From the NCBI GenBank assembly GCA_023079485.1, contig CM041092.1:14459127-14523126 (forward strand): DNA of 64,000 nt. Reading direction: 5' to 3'. Position 1 is the stretch's first letter. Every line of letters starts with the position of its first letter. The translations under genes and the position numbers were made by a program. The notes below the pieces were generated by a model that made no database searches, was not told the origin of the DNA, and saw nothing but the letters and a program-made list of their open reading frames with translations. This document shows, piece after piece, positions 36,565-49,194 of the stretch. This DNA is from Archilochus colubris. Lineage: Eukaryota > Chordata > Aves > Apodiformes > Trochilidae.

Positions 36565-36748
36565 TAATCTGCAGCAAAGGGGATTTAAATTAGATATCAA
36601 AAGAATTGGGAACGAGGAAGCTCAGGACAGTGTTATGAAGAAGGTTTTATGAAACACTTAGAAAAACATCTCCCTGGAACAGCCTTTGGGGTGGAGGGAT
36701 GTATTAGGTGATCTCTTGAGTCCCTGCTATATATCTGATATCTGTGAT
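36565..36748 (+). mobile_element. Ancient CR1/L3-like fragment
   Basis: The plus strand shows an eroded version of the CR1 3' region. GGGGATTTAAATTAGATATC (36580-36599) resembles the GGTTTAGATTGGATAT block. GAAGGTTTTATGAAACACTTAG and CATCTCCCTGGAACAG resemble the AAGG-TTTTTAAA and GTCTGGAA blocks. GGTGGAGGGATGTATTAGGTGATCTCTTGAGTCCCTGC matches the strongly conserved GGGGATGGACTAGATGACCTCTTGAGGTCCCTTCC stretch. The last bases (GATATCTGTGATCT) are a decayed terminal repeat. The divergence is clearly greater than in the copies at 14.5 kb and 56.5 kb, suggesting an insertion that predates much of bird evolution. Confidence 0.6.
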
Positions 36749-39194
36749 CTGGTACATTTTCTGACAAAAGCTGGGCAAGTGGGATGTACTTGAAAGGACT
36801 GTATTGCTTCACAGCAAAGCAGACAACTCTGTGCCTTCCCTTCCAATCAATCGGGCTCCCAGAGCACAAAGTGCTGAAGTAAATTCATGTCATTTTAATT
36901 GGTGACTTTCTTTGTTTAAACAATAAAGAAGTAATATGGGTCACTTCTGCTGTGAAGCAGTTATCTGTCAGACACAGAAAAGACTTGTATAACAATGAGA
37001 CTGGAAATGCTGACTTCATGTTCTCTTCTATTGTATTTGTGACCTGGGCTTCTCCCTTTGCTTCCTTTTTTACTGTCTCTTTTTTCTTTTTTCCCACTGA
37101 TAACAAGCCCCGAAAACATCCCAACTTGCCAAGTTTTCTTCGTATAGACAGCTGAAGCTGCTAATTGCAATCTCATCACTGAAGAGCAGACCTGCCCTTC
37201 ATCTATACTGTACCATTCCCTTCTTTCCCCTGGAGTTAATGAAGTGTCTCACACTGAGGAAGCAGTAGTATATAAGCCCAGCTTTCACCAAGATTTTTAC
37301 AGTGCTGTGCTCACAGCAGGGAATTTGAGCCAAAGCTCTCTAAAAATCAAAGCAATTAAGAACCATCCACTCTTTTGGAACCTAGGTAGGCAGTGGGCTG
37401 CAAAAGTCTCCAGGTAACTGGGGATGACTGCACTGCATGGGCTTTGCATGCCTTGTGCAGCATTTTCCCTGGGCCAGTGACTGCTGATTTGCTTTCTCCC
37501 TGGTGCAGCAGAGCAAGTTCAACACCCAAGATTCATCTCTTATCTATTTGTCAAAAGGTCAACAACACTCTGTGGATAAAGTGTGGCTTTTTCTTGAGAG
37601 GCAGAAGAAATGTACTTCCTGGGGAAGAGTGAGGTACTTTGGTATGAGGGTAGTGATGCATGGAGAGTGGACCTGCATTCCAGCCCCCTCACTTAAAGCT
37701 GTTGACAGAAGCAACACTTGTGCCACCCATGAAACTGAGTGAATTGTTGGCATGGCATGAAAACCTGCAGCCATGCTTTAGTTCTTATGGTTTGGGGGTG
37801 CAAACATGATTTCTTCCACAGGGTTTTGAAGTCTATCCTTCCAATAGCAGGCTATACTGAAATAAAAATCTTAAAAGTGCTATCTAAATCAAACTGCCTT
37901 CAGACCCTCTCTAAAATTCTCCAGAAAAATGAGCCTCAACATTTAAAAAGAAAAAGTTTCTCATAGCTTGCCTTCAAGATCTAGTGGTGATGGGAGATGT
38001 AGCCATACATGTCTCACAGTAGCTGTAGTTTTAGACATAAGAAAACAGAACTGCCTGTGGACCCTCTATCTGTGTCACACTGAAAGTCACCTAGGAGGGC
38101 AAGAGGAGGGATAATCCCTATGAACAAATAGACTTCTGATATGCCATGACAGCTGCCTATTTTCACACTTGCCTGTCTCTGCTGATCCATACCTCTCTGC
38201 CCCTGCATCTTTAACACAAGTTCAGAGTTTGCACACCTGGCCCCAGTACACCACTTCCCCTCAATCAGAATATTTATTTAAATATGTAAATGAAGAACCT
38301 AAAAGAAAAAAAAAGAATTCTGTGCCCCCAGGGGAGAAGTGCTCTGGATATTAATGCTTAGCAATATTTATGTTAGTACCTTATCTCTTCAGATATGGAA
38401 AGCTGGCTACCTTTCCTATCACATCTGTCTCTGTTTTCTGTAGAAAGGGGAGAAAGGGTTGAACCTCAAACAGAATGCAGGCTTGCAAACAGAGTAAGCA
38501 AAACCAACAAATAGAGTGATATTTTAAAAATGTTTAAAAATTGAGAAATGTTTTATTGGTTTTGCTTCCGATTGGGAAGAGTCCATTTCTGAGTCTTATC
38601 TACAGCTATGAAAGCAGAAAACTATCCACAGGCATCCCATCACTATTCCTTAAGCATCTGTGAAAGGAGGCTAAGTAGTAGAAAGTGATATGTGCTGTAC
38701 AGTAACCCACAGATGCAGAATTTCAGTGGGTCTCTTCATCTCTATGGATAGGTTTAGGAGCTAACAAATTGAAGCTGTTTGGAAATGCTTATAATTTATG
38801 AAGCTGTGAGTACCTAATCAGTCCTTGTATTCTGACATCCATCTGTGTGTGTGTTTCTTGCAAACTCTTCTCAGGTTAAAAGTCCCCAGATCTTACTGGC
38901 TGAACATAACAAACACGAATTGTGTTGAAAATATTCCCAGCCATGGAAAGAAAGAGACCATGTGCTAAAGCCTCCTCAGATACAGCCAGCTCAGCAAGTA
39001 CAGAGCTTTGCTGTGCTTGTCACATTGTGCTAAATCCAATCCAAAAAGAAGTGCTACCAGCCAACAAAAGCTTTAATTTTCTCTTTTGTTAATGAGAATG
39101 AGATGCATATATCACCTACCTGACCCAGGCTTCTGGTGCTAGATGTGGGCAGCATTTTCCCCACAAACAGCTCTGCTGGCACCTCTCATCCGAG

Positions 39195-39229
39195 GCTGCC
39201 CTGGGGCTCAGCTGCTGCCCTGGGCTCAG
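39195..39229. repeat. GC-rich short duplication
   Basis: GCTGCCCTGGGGCTCAG (39195) and GCTGCCCTGGGCTCAG (39214) lie 19 bases apart inside a GC-rich island-like stretch at 39130-39310. The 92-codon ORF there is an effect of the composition. Confidence 0.6.
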
Positions 39230-40374
39230 GGCTGTCCATGCTTCCCAGCTCTATGGTCTCCACTCATGTCCCCCAGGGCTGAGACCCCTTTCCCTCTCCT
39301 GCTCTGTACAGCTTTGTTAACAAGAGGAGAACAACTATCAGTGTATCTCACTGCTGCTAGAAGTCTTAGTAAGAACACACACATACAGAGAAATCAAGAA
39401 ATTAATCAAATTAATGGATAGCCCCTGCAGCACTATAAATCCAAACATATGAATTTTAACATCTTCAGGGGGTTTAATGACATTTTTCCCTTCTGGTATC
39501 TGAGCATTATAAAACTCCTGGCAAGTCAGTGACCCAGGGAATGCAACTGATTTGAAATAAAAGCAAAATGACTGAGGGGTTTAATGGTCCACGCTGGGAG
39601 AAAAAAAAAAAAAAGTAAATAAGCACTTTGTTATACATGATAAAAAACAAATTGGAGCAGTGTCCAATTCTGCACACTTTCCTCAGGCAAATTCTCATCA
39701 GTTTCACTGGCAGGGGTATGGACAAGTTCCCAGAGTGGGACTGAGTGGCTGGAAACAGAGCCACAGGGCATTTCTGAACACCAAACTTGAAGCAGAAAGA
39801 AGGCAAGTTATTCTCAGAATATTTCACCTGTAAAAATCTGCTTCTCTTAAGGTATGTCTACCAGCACAACAAAATGTCTGATGTGGAAGTTGTGCTCCCT
39901 CAAACACCACTTGGGTAGCAGCTGATGTGAAGAATATTTAAGTTACCACCCTACAGTGGGTTAAATTCTTTTGATAAAACAACTTCCTTCATGAAAGAAG
40001 TGAGTTTGGGTTTTTTTCTTTTAATAATAGGTGATATTTTTCACAGGAAAACTTTGTTTCAACTTTATGATCTTTTTTTTCCATTGGAGAAGTGTCAAAT
40101 AAGAAGATTTTAGCTTCACACTGACATTTCAAAAATGCCAAGAACATCAGCATTTGTTTAGATCAAAGATGTCACTATTCATCAATCTGATATTTCAAAA
40201 TTGGGGTTTTCCAGAGCAAAATCATTCAACAGAAACTTTTCCCCACTGCTGAAAAACACTTTTTCAAAATGCTCTGCCAAACCTTAGTTGAAATGATCAC
40301 CAGTGGTCACGTGTCTCTGGAATAACCCCCAGCCTGCCACAGTTCCCACTTTAAGCCCCTGCAGAGAGTAGAGT

Positions 40375-40454
40375 AGCATCCATTCCCAACAGCACCCATT
40401 CCCATCAGCACCCAGCCCCATCAGCACCCGGCTCCATCAGCACCCGGCTCCATC
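40375..40454. repeat. 16-bp minisatellite, five units
   Basis: Five consecutive 16-base units start at 40375, 40391, 40407, 40423 and 40439. The last two are identical (AGCACCCGGCTCCATC); earlier ones drift (AGCACCCAGCCCCATC, AGCACCCATTCCCATC, AGCATCCATTCCCAAC). Similarity falls off from right to left, and the newest units carry the CpG. The unit length is not a multiple of three, so it is not a coding repeat. GC-rich minisatellites like this are commonly length-polymorphic. Confidence 0.92.
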
Positions 40455-43434
40455 AGGCCTGGAAACAGCACAGCACCCACTCAGGTGCTCATCTTCCTCA
40501 TCTGAGCTGAAGAGATTCAGGCCTCCTGATACTGTCAAAGGCTCACTTTGTGGAGGAGGAGATATGCAACATCCTCTGTATTTTAGGACTGTAAATAGGC
40601 AGAACAGGCAGCACAGCCCTCACAGTGAGGCTACATTCCAAAATACCTGTGGGTTGTACTGCGAGGCAAATACACTGAATTATTAGGAGATGTTACTGAG
40701 GACCCAGCATCTCCAACCTTTCCTGCTGTCTGATGCCACCATGCTGCCACTTCTGCTCCCTTCTCCTCCATCCAGGCAGGCACTGCTGCTTGCCACCTGT
40801 CCACATAAAGGAGGAAAGGACCCAGGAAAAGGATCCTTCCCTGTCTGGCAATGTTCATCCCTAACATGTGGGTGCTACACATCAGTCCATAGAGCCCTGT
40901 GGCTTGAGGAGGAGATGGCTGACATAAAATTGTCCAACACCAGTAGAAAACTGAAAGAAGACTATGAGAACACTCTCCAGCATTAAAATGAACAGACAGA
41001 GGAGCTAGAAATTAATCCATTTTCCCACTTACACAACAGTTTCTTTAGAGGATGAGTCCTTGCTATCTCATTTGCCTTTCCCATCTCTCTCTTCTCCAGG
41101 TGGCAGCACATGATTTCCCCCAGGCCCATTCTCATCTGAGGATGGAAGCTCCTCCAGAATTGGCAGCACTGTTAAAATCTAATCAGGTGCTTGTGCACAA
41201 CAGATCCAGAAGCAATTGCAATCAAGCCAATTACTGCATCTGATTACACATGAGAACCTTTGTGCCACTAAGTGTTTTTCAGTCCTTAATAAAATGTGCC
41301 TGTTTTGCCTCAAATTGCACCAGACAGGGTTGTTTTGGTTTTATTTTTTAATATTAAGAATTACCCGAAAGGAGAGAAGGAGGGAGACTGGTATGGAATT
41401 AGAAAAGATAACCACTGGAAACAAGGTAAATAAATGCCTAAAATGCACTCATTGCCTTATATGCTTTCATCATAGTGAAATGGAACCTTCAGGATGAATT
41501 TCATAGAAATCCCAGAAACTCCAGTAATGTATAAGGCCAGGTGCCCACAGCTCCTGCCATGGCCTCATGTCAGTCAGAGAGGCTGATCAAAAGCAGTGAT
41601 CAAATTCATCAAGGAACAGGAGATTTGGGGTTTAAAACACAATGGGTTGTGTGGCTGATATAGTTGGCATTGCACATACAGCAACCACAGTTGCACACAC
41701 ACACAAATACACACAGGCACCCTCACATAAAGGCACTGCACAAGTTAAACAAAACTCCCAGTACATGTATGCCTTCTAGTTTAGTTCCTGTTTTTCCAGA
41801 TTTTCTAGAAGTCTACACAAAGATACAATGAAAAATCCTGAGTCAAATTTTCCTTGTTAGCTCAACATTGAAAAGTTATGGATTTTGCAATTGTTATATC
41901 AGGAGAGCCCATACTGTGGTTCCTAAAGCTACTCTCAACTTAAGCTGGGCCAGCTGGGAAAAAGAAACTGCATGCTTGTAATAACCATGGAAAAATCTCA
42001 GCTGTGCCACATTTCATCTAAGTGGAATCCCACCATTTTACAGACCCTGCAAACAACAACTCTTTCCCTCCAGCCAGTCCCACCACATCCCATCTCCCAC
42101 ACATGCAGTGCTCCATCACCACCATCTCCTCCTGCTGAGGTCCCACACATTCAGTGCAGTCAGTCAGTATTCCTTGGACATACTGCAACCATTAAAGGGC
42201 CATGCCTTGGCTGTCTGGTCATGCATTTCCACATCTCCTCACCTCACACTCACTGCCTTGTCCAAGCACCTGCAACAGTACGTGGTGTTTCCTGAGCTCA
42301 AAATTAAGTATCCGCCAGACATGCAGAGCCTCAGCAAAAAGAGAAGGCATTTCCAGACAGTCCCAGAGTGAGGGAAGTCCTAAAGAGGCTGTCTCCACAT
42401 AGGGGACAATCAAAGAGAGATGGAGAAGAGGGACTAATGAGCAAAATGCCAACCACATGCATTTTGTCTTATACCAGAAATGTCCCAACATAAGATGAAG
42501 TCTGGTCATGGCACAGAAATTGATATTGCTGCAATAAGGATGGAAAGCCTAGAGCTGCCACATGTCCTGGAGGAAGAGTCCACTCATTCCTGCTGCAATA
42601 ATTTGCAGGTCTGAAATGCAAAAGTGTAAAGCAGAGCTTCTGTGCCTCCACCCCCTTTGACAAAGTCAAAAAGGGAGGAAGAACTTGCAGTGGGAGAAGG
42701 AAGCATCAGCTCAGGAGCTATTCCCATGCACATCCAGGCTCCACTAGGTACAGCAGAGGACTTGACTCTATTTCCTGGGTTCCAGCAAGGGGGCAATTGG
42801 AGATGATTAAGCAATAACCTTAAAAGTTGAACCTGTTCCTTGTGGTTGTTGGTCAGGGTTTGGCAGAAGAGTTGCAAAATCCATGTCTTGGAGAGGAAGC
42901 TGCATCTGGGAATTGGGACTTGCAGACAGTGGAGCACATCATCTTCCAACAGTGAGGGTCCCTTGAGGAAAGACTGAGTTCAGCAGCCAAATTTCAGGGC
43001 AGGAAATTGTTCCCTAGTACATCTAAAGAAATTAAACTCATAAAATGTTTCATAATGTAACAGAGTACTTAGAATAGAGAATCATTAAAATAATTATTAT
43101 TTTAACCTAAAGGCAAGACAACTAATAGCCAGAAGCACTACTTTCCTCCTGAAATTACTCAGCCTTCAAGAATGTGGAAAGATTTGGATGCTCTTACTCT
43201 TCCATGCATTTCCATAGGTCTATCCTAGCCTTTTGGTTTCCTTGTGAAGATCCTCTTCCAAAGTACTGCAAAATAATGAAGAGCTCCTTGGTGGACTTGG
43301 AGCTCACGACCACAGGTTAAAAGCTCTGGAAGGGTTAACACATCCAGAGTGCTGGAAAAGGCACAGCTTAAAATATTCAGCAGATGATGAGGCTGTGCAT
43401 GCCTGTTCAGAGACTCACATCAGGAATTAAGCCT

Positions 43435-43610
43435 GCAGAGTTCATTAATAATAATGGGAGTTAAATGCTGTATTGAATGTGTCATAATGGGAATGGACTC
43501 CTTCTGCTACAGCATGGGGCTGTCCTAAACAGATGATTTAATTAGTATATTAAAAGTATTGATTCTGGAAATAAATATGAATTCAGCAAATAATGCTTAT
43601 GAGCTTCTTA
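43435..43610. promoter_or_regulatory. Candidate conserved non-coding element
   Basis: The block includes TTCATTAATAATAATGGGAG, GTGTCATAATGGGAATGG, GATGATTTAATTAGTATATT, TATTGATTCTGGAAATAAAT and TCAGCAAATAATGC. It is repeat-free, with clustered TAAT cores, and resembles vertebrate deep-conserved enhancer sequence. The judgement rests on motif density alone. Confidence 0.2.
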
Positions 43611-44554
43611 ACCCAGCAGTACGTCCTCCATACAAACCAGAAGCTCTTACTCATTTAATATGATGTAACCCAACACTGACAAGAAATCTTAAAAGCACTC
43701 AATGGCAAGAGCAAACATAATGGTTGCCTCTCTCAAATCTGTTTAAAGTTAACACTTATAACATTTTCTCATTTCAGTGGATAGGTTTCTCTTTGATGTA
43801 ACACTATTTTTATAAATTTTATTTTCTTAGCAAGCAGAATATAGGTATGAGAACTGAGAAGACTGAGGGAGGCCCAGGAGGCAGGCTCACCCTTCATCTA
43901 AACCCAAAGATCTACACAATTAATACTCGGTTTTCTTTAGGCACCAGACTTCTTCCTGGGTACAGATGCTTCTGAGCCTGGATAAAGAAGTCTCCCAAAT
44001 ACAAGAACTAGTACATGCCCTGGCTTAAATAACGTGTTCAGATCACTCCTTTCATACCTCCTCCAGTTCATGATTGAAACTGTCCTTACTGTGCTTCTTC
44101 TCAATCTTCATCTCTTTTAAATTCATTCCTGGACCACACTCTAATGACTGCTCACTCCTCTAAGAAGAAAAATGCAAGAACAGCAATAAAAAGATCAGCA
44201 GGGTTTTAATCATATAGCTTTCTGCAATCTGGCAATGCACCCAAAGGCTCAGTGGCACTGCCAGGTATCTGCAGGATATGAGCACTACCAGGTCCAAGTG
44301 AGTCCTCCTCTACTATCCACCAGCAAGCCAGACTTTTCCCAGATAATCCCAAATCTCTTAATTCAGATTTCTTCCTCCTGATGACCCATTGCACCACCAG
44401 ATTTTGCATCTAATTTGCTTCAGATATTTCAGCTGTTCCATAAAGTTGATAAAGTTTCTTCTTACAGCAGTGAAGGAACTCTAGACAACAAAAAAGAGAA
44501 GCTTTGCAAGGATTTTGTTCAATGAATTTTAGCTTCACTTAATAGTTATTCATT

Positions 44555-44572
44555 AATATATATATATATATG
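44555..44572. repeat. (TA)n microsatellite
   Basis: About nine TA units within CATTAATATATATATATATATGAA. Confidence 0.85.
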
Positions 44573-45636
44573 AATAAAAACTTTTATCTACAGTGTCTGC
44601 CTTCTTTGCAAAGGAGAGATTTCCAGGCTTGTACATACCGTCATTAGCCAATGCTTTCCCAGCTGCTCTTTGTAGGGAATGTGCCAGCTTGTTGATAGTA
44701 TTCGATGTGGAAGTCAAGGGGAAAATCTCTGATCATTGTGCATTAGCTCGGCCTTTCTCTGCTCTGGCAAGTTTGACTTATCATTAAACATCCCAGAAAT
44801 GCCAGCTCTAAAAATCCTTTCTACTTCGATGTTATTTTCCACCTTTGAGAAACTACTGCTCTCCTTCTGGAGTTTGCTTTGTATTAGAATTTTTTTTTAA
44901 AGGCCAAAAAAAAGTAGAAATGCATCAACAAAATCAAACAATTCCACCTGTAACAGAGCCAAAATGCTTTCACATTTCGGCCAATTTTTTTGGTGCACAT
45001 TTTCCAGTCTGTGTCATCATCCCTCTTCTATACCACACAAATGTATAAAAGGAAAATAGAATTATTAGTCAAAGTTATGCAAGAAACCAAGAACAGTCAG
45101 TCTGGGTTTAAAAAAGAGTCTAGCCCAGTATCCTTCCCCAGCATGTAAGCAATGCCCATTGGAGGTTGAGTGAGCATACACAATACTTCCCCCAAGCACT
45201 CCTTTCATGCATGCTGTCATTAGTATTTCCTTTGTCTTAATTAACACTCACTTGAGCATAACAACTAATTACACATAGTTCCTGCAGCTCACATTCATTT
45301 TTAATTTATGATAACTAGCTGATGCTAATCTACACTGGTGTTGAAGGAGCCAAGTCCTCTCTTCCTTCTTCCCACTTATCTAAATGCCGGTCCACATGCA
45401 TCTATAGAGAGATGTTGAGCAGAAGACATTTTCCACCATTTGCAATCTCCCCTGAGAAGACTTTTCATTGCCAATGTTCTCAGCCTTGTGTACCAATGAG
45501 TTGTTCTTGTTCAGTAATGTCTCCAGAGGTATCTGCTTTCTATCAGCTGTATGGATCTGTAGGCCAGAATCTCTGTCATTAATAAATACAGAGGGGTCAG
45601 CATCAATATGCATAAGAAGCAAGCTCACAAGAGGAG

Positions 45637-45652
45637 AAAAAAAAAAAAAAAA
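45637..45652. repeat. Poly(A) tract
   Basis: Sixteen consecutive A residues. On the minus strand this is a T-tract, which produces the poly-Phe start of an overlapping chance ORF. Confidence 0.85.
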
Positions 45653-46764
45653 CAACTTATTTTTACTTTTAGATGCCCTTTTGATCTTATTAGAAAGGAA
45701 ACTGTGGGACTAGAAAGTAAAGTGAGATAAGGGAGAGCTGGCACATGTTGATTTGAATATGTTTTTAAAGCAGGAAATACATATACATTGCCAATTTCCC
45801 ATTCCTACATGGGACATCCTGTGTGGCCTTTAAACCCTGCTAATGCTGAGCACAGTGTTAATGCAGCAGCAGCACTTCCAGGAGGGGCTGTCAGCACAGG
45901 AACATTCTCCCCACCTGGGCTCGTTAAGGACTGGGACCAAAGCCTGTGCTGGGGTCCCAGAGCCGCAGCCAGTTTGCTTCCTTATAGCCAATTCTTTAGG
46001 GACTGCTTCTGCCCCTTCTTCCCAGGCACTGACTTGTTTTGTGGCACTCAGGTGGAATCTGGCCAGAGCAAGCTGATCACTGAGAAGAAGCAAAGGATGC
46101 AGAATCCGGCTTTGTTTGTGTTTGTTATTCCTACCCACAGGCTGGAACAAACCTTTCTTTTTTCCTATTGATTCAGGTATTCTCATGGAAGAATTTCAGG
46201 ACTTGATTGTTCTCTGCAAGCCTTTCCTATAGACCTAAGTAAAGAACTGAACTATATAAAATCATAGCATGGAGGCTCTGCAGAGACCCATCTTGGATGA
46301 CTGCTAAGAATACTTAATGATCCCTGAATTCATGAGAAGAGAGAGTCTTGCTTCTCCCACAAATCTATTTTCACTATGTAGAAACAGGCCCACAGAAAAA
46401 GATGGCAGTTTTCTTTCAGGGAAATTTCTGCTCTTTGATTTTACAAAGAAAACACTGGGATGAAAGGTAGTTGAAATTATTTGTTTGGTTGACTGTGTCT
46501 TTGGCTGGGTTTTCTGATGTCTAATAGGGTGTGAGCTGTGAAGCTTTTTCTAATCTTGGACCATCATAACAACACAGTCTTATGTGGACTCCCTAATGTC
46601 TAGCAAAAGCTGTGATCACTGTCAATAGAGATACAGTCTCCTTAAGCTCTTTCAGGCCACTGCTTTTGACAAAACATGTATGTACCAGCTATATTTGAGA
46701 TTTCTACCCATCTGCCCCACTTGACAAAAATTCAGTCTCCTAAAAAAATTGAAGATAGATGTAC

Positions 46765-46944
46765 CTGCCTAAGCACATGCAGGAGGCACTGGTCACATAA
46801 GCCAAGGAGAGCAGGATAGAGAATTAGTTGATCCAAGATTTTTCCTCTATATATATTGTCCTCAATACCATCAATTACAGGAAACAGAACCAGGAAAGCA
46901 TCCATTGATGCTTCTCCAAGTATTTTTCCAGTCTCCAGGAAATA
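46765..46944 (-). other. Candidate internal exon, phase 0-0
   Basis: The minus strand has ACCTTTCACAG|TATTTC on the upstream side (AG at 46946-46945) and CTTAGGCAG|GTACAT on the downstream side (donor 46764). They enclose exactly 60 open codons in phase 0 at both ends. Residues include YFLETGKILGEASMDAFLVL, then FPVIDGIEDN and LILYPALLGLCDQCLLHVL. A weak likeness (GKILGEASMDAFL versus HGMLGEAFMDEML) to the candidate at 34.8 kb on the same strand is visible, but short enough to be coincidence. The acceptor tract is only moderately pyrimidine-rich. No family recognised. Confidence 0.18.
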
Positions 46945-47947
46945 CTGTGAAAGGTTTTCCCAAATCAAAGAAGATTCATAGGACTTTTCCGTATTAATTT
47001 TTCCATTTATGTTTTACGTCCATGTAAACTTCTCACATCTACAATATCTGCAGCAGGGAACTCCGCAGCCTAAGGGTATGTTTTGTGAAGATCACTTCTT
47101 TTTGTTTGCTCTAAAACTGCATCATGATAGTTTCATGCCCCCATATTGAAAACCACAGCATGGGACTGTGTTTCATTAGATTTAAAAAATAAAAAAAACA
47201 CATCACCCCAGTGAGTACAAGAAAGTATCCAGCCTGCGGGATGCTCCAGAGACCAACATCAGAGCCTCACTAGGTATGATAGATGTTCAAATGCACAAAA
47301 ATCTGAAGGTTGCTAGTACTTGGTTTGCCTGTCCCCCATGTCAAGAGCTTTGAAAAAATTGTGAGACCCAGAAGAGGATAAATAAGGGAATAAAAGTTCT
47401 CAGTCTGAACTTGCTTTCTTTGATACAAGTTATTCATCACATTTTGAAACATCAGATATTTGATTCTGGCTTTGGTGACTTTTGTAAATCCTTTTCTTTC
47501 ATAAATAGGTGGGCCATCTTCTCTATGTATGATACATTAAGTTTTATCCAGTGACTACTGGAATCAATGAAAGCACTCCAATTCAGCTGAAAATAGTTAA
47601 TCAATCTCCAAAAGCTGATCTTTATTAATCTGCTTTGAACGTTTAAAAGTCAAGAATTTTTTTTCTTTTGAGGATTCTCAGCATCATGAAGAACTACTCA
47701 ATCAGACCTTCAGAGTAGATTATTTATTAATCTGCTCTGCAAACCCAAAATAGAGAAAAAAATTAAGATTATCAGTGTCTTGAAGATTGATGAAGGTGAT
47801 TTTCACTGGCTCTCTCTGGAGGAAAACTTAGGGCTGCTAATACCCGATATAGGTCAATAAATCATTCTTCTAAGAGTGACCTAATTAACACACAAGCCCT
47901 GATTTGAATGCATGAGGTTCATTATCTTGCAACTCTCATAGAAAAGT

Positions 47948-47988
47948 AAAAAAAAAAAAAAAAAAAAAAGAGAGAGAAAAAAATCATG
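47948..47988. repeat. Long poly(A) tract with (GA)n tail
   Basis: Twenty-two A residues followed by GAGAGAGAAAAAAA. It is the longest homopolymer in the window. No upstream gene-like sequence or AATAAA signal marks it as a retrocopy tail. Confidence 0.9.
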
Positions 47989-49194
47989 GAAATTTTTGCA
48001 TGAGCAAAGTTTCTAGGTTTCTGGACAAAATGGGAAACATCTGCCTCCTGTGCAAATGCTGCTTCTGGTTTACCAGGCTTAGGTTATTCCTAAAGAAGGG
48101 AAGATAATAGGAAACACTTTCAATTAGTCTGAGAGGTGGAAAGAGTCATCATTAAACACACAGATGGTTGTAATATTTCAGCACCTGAGACATGTTAGTG
48201 TTATCCAGGAGAAACTATAACCTTCACTGATGTAGCACTGATGGGTGATGACTACCTCTGCAAAAGCACTCATTGCCTGGTGGAAAAGATCTCCAGAGTA
48301 AAAAGTACATCAAACCATAGAGTGGTGGTTGTAGTACCCAGACTGCCACTCAGCAGTGACCTGTGGCTGTGGAATACAGAGGCACATGTCTGGCAGGGAG
48401 TCTGACAGATCGCTCTATCTGGAGGAATCAAATCCACTCCTTTGCCCCCTCAAGGGGGCTGAGAGCCAAAGTCAGCTGTATGATCACCCAGGTACCTAAG
48501 CAGAAAAACTGTCCCCTAAAGAATTGTAATGGCTCAAGGTCAAATCTACATAGCTTTCTTTTTCAACCCTTTTCTTACCATGTTGAAGTAAGAATTTTGT
48601 CCTTACTTTTTGTATTAGGTGTTGAACAATGCATAAGGGAATATATTATGGCAGACAATTAGAGCTGTAATATTTTCAAGTATCACATGTAAATACTGAA
48701 AGATCTATACCTGAAAGCAACCAGAACTCACTCTTCAACAGACAAGGTGGATTTTCTCCCTGATACACGTCCATCATTGCATCCCCAAGTATCAGACATC
48801 AGGGAAGATAACCCAACCACTGATACTCAGCTTTTGAAAGAACTGTATACAAAGAAGTTTAGACATAGTTAATCTGGAAACTAGGAAATCATTCCTAGTA
48901 GATGGAGAACAGGATTTCTAGAATGAGAAAAATAGAGATTAGAGGTTTGAAGCTGAAGCTTGATTATATCACAGCGATTACATAGTGCAAAAGCAGAAGC
49001 ATCTGCAGAGAAGCAGAGCTCTTCTGTGTCCTGTAGTCCTGCCTTTACAAAATGCATCTGTGAGACTGTACAGAAATATAAACTCATGTGCGTGGTTCTT
49101 GTACAGTTTTAGGGGAAAGTGAAAGAAATTGGGAAATTGGATACATTTATCTCATTAAAGGAAAAAAACACAAAGTGGAATCCTGCTTCAGACA

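Larger units (their letters stand above)
34860..40370. other. Non-coding stretch apart from an old CR1 and short repeats
   Basis: Only the CR1/L3-like relic (36.6 kb), the octamer-bearing direct repeat (35.5 kb) and the GC-rich patch (39.2 kb) stand out. Frames of 60 to 106 codons on both strands show no domain-like content. A pyrimidine-rich run lies at 37050-37095. Confidence 0.5.
40455..46764. other. Non-coding stretch with chance ORFs
   Basis: GC-richer patches at 42040-42300, 42580-42950 and 45790-46080 keep several overlapping frames open at once (up to 127 codons). This is a sign of composition rather than coding. CA-rich low complexity lies at 41690-41725. One candidate regulatory block (43.4 kb) is annotated separately. 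Confidence 0.5.

Noticed and set aside
45380..45655. 91-codon minus-strand ORF with an acceptor-like TTTATTAATGACAG
   Set aside because: Starts in a poly-T tract and has no donor or recognisable peptide; evidence is weaker than for the listed candidates.
45788..46186. Overlapping 127- and 118-codon ORFs on opposite strands
   Set aside because: Several frames are open at once in a GC-richer patch, which indicates base composition rather than a gene.
46258..46300. AAATCATAGCATGGAGGC as a CR1 terminus
   Set aside because: Only one octamer-like word; the following sequence does not continue as CR1.
47900..47990. Poly(A) tract as the tail of a processed pseudogene
   Set aside because: No AATAAA signal and no gene-like sequence upstream; simple repeat expansion is sufficient.
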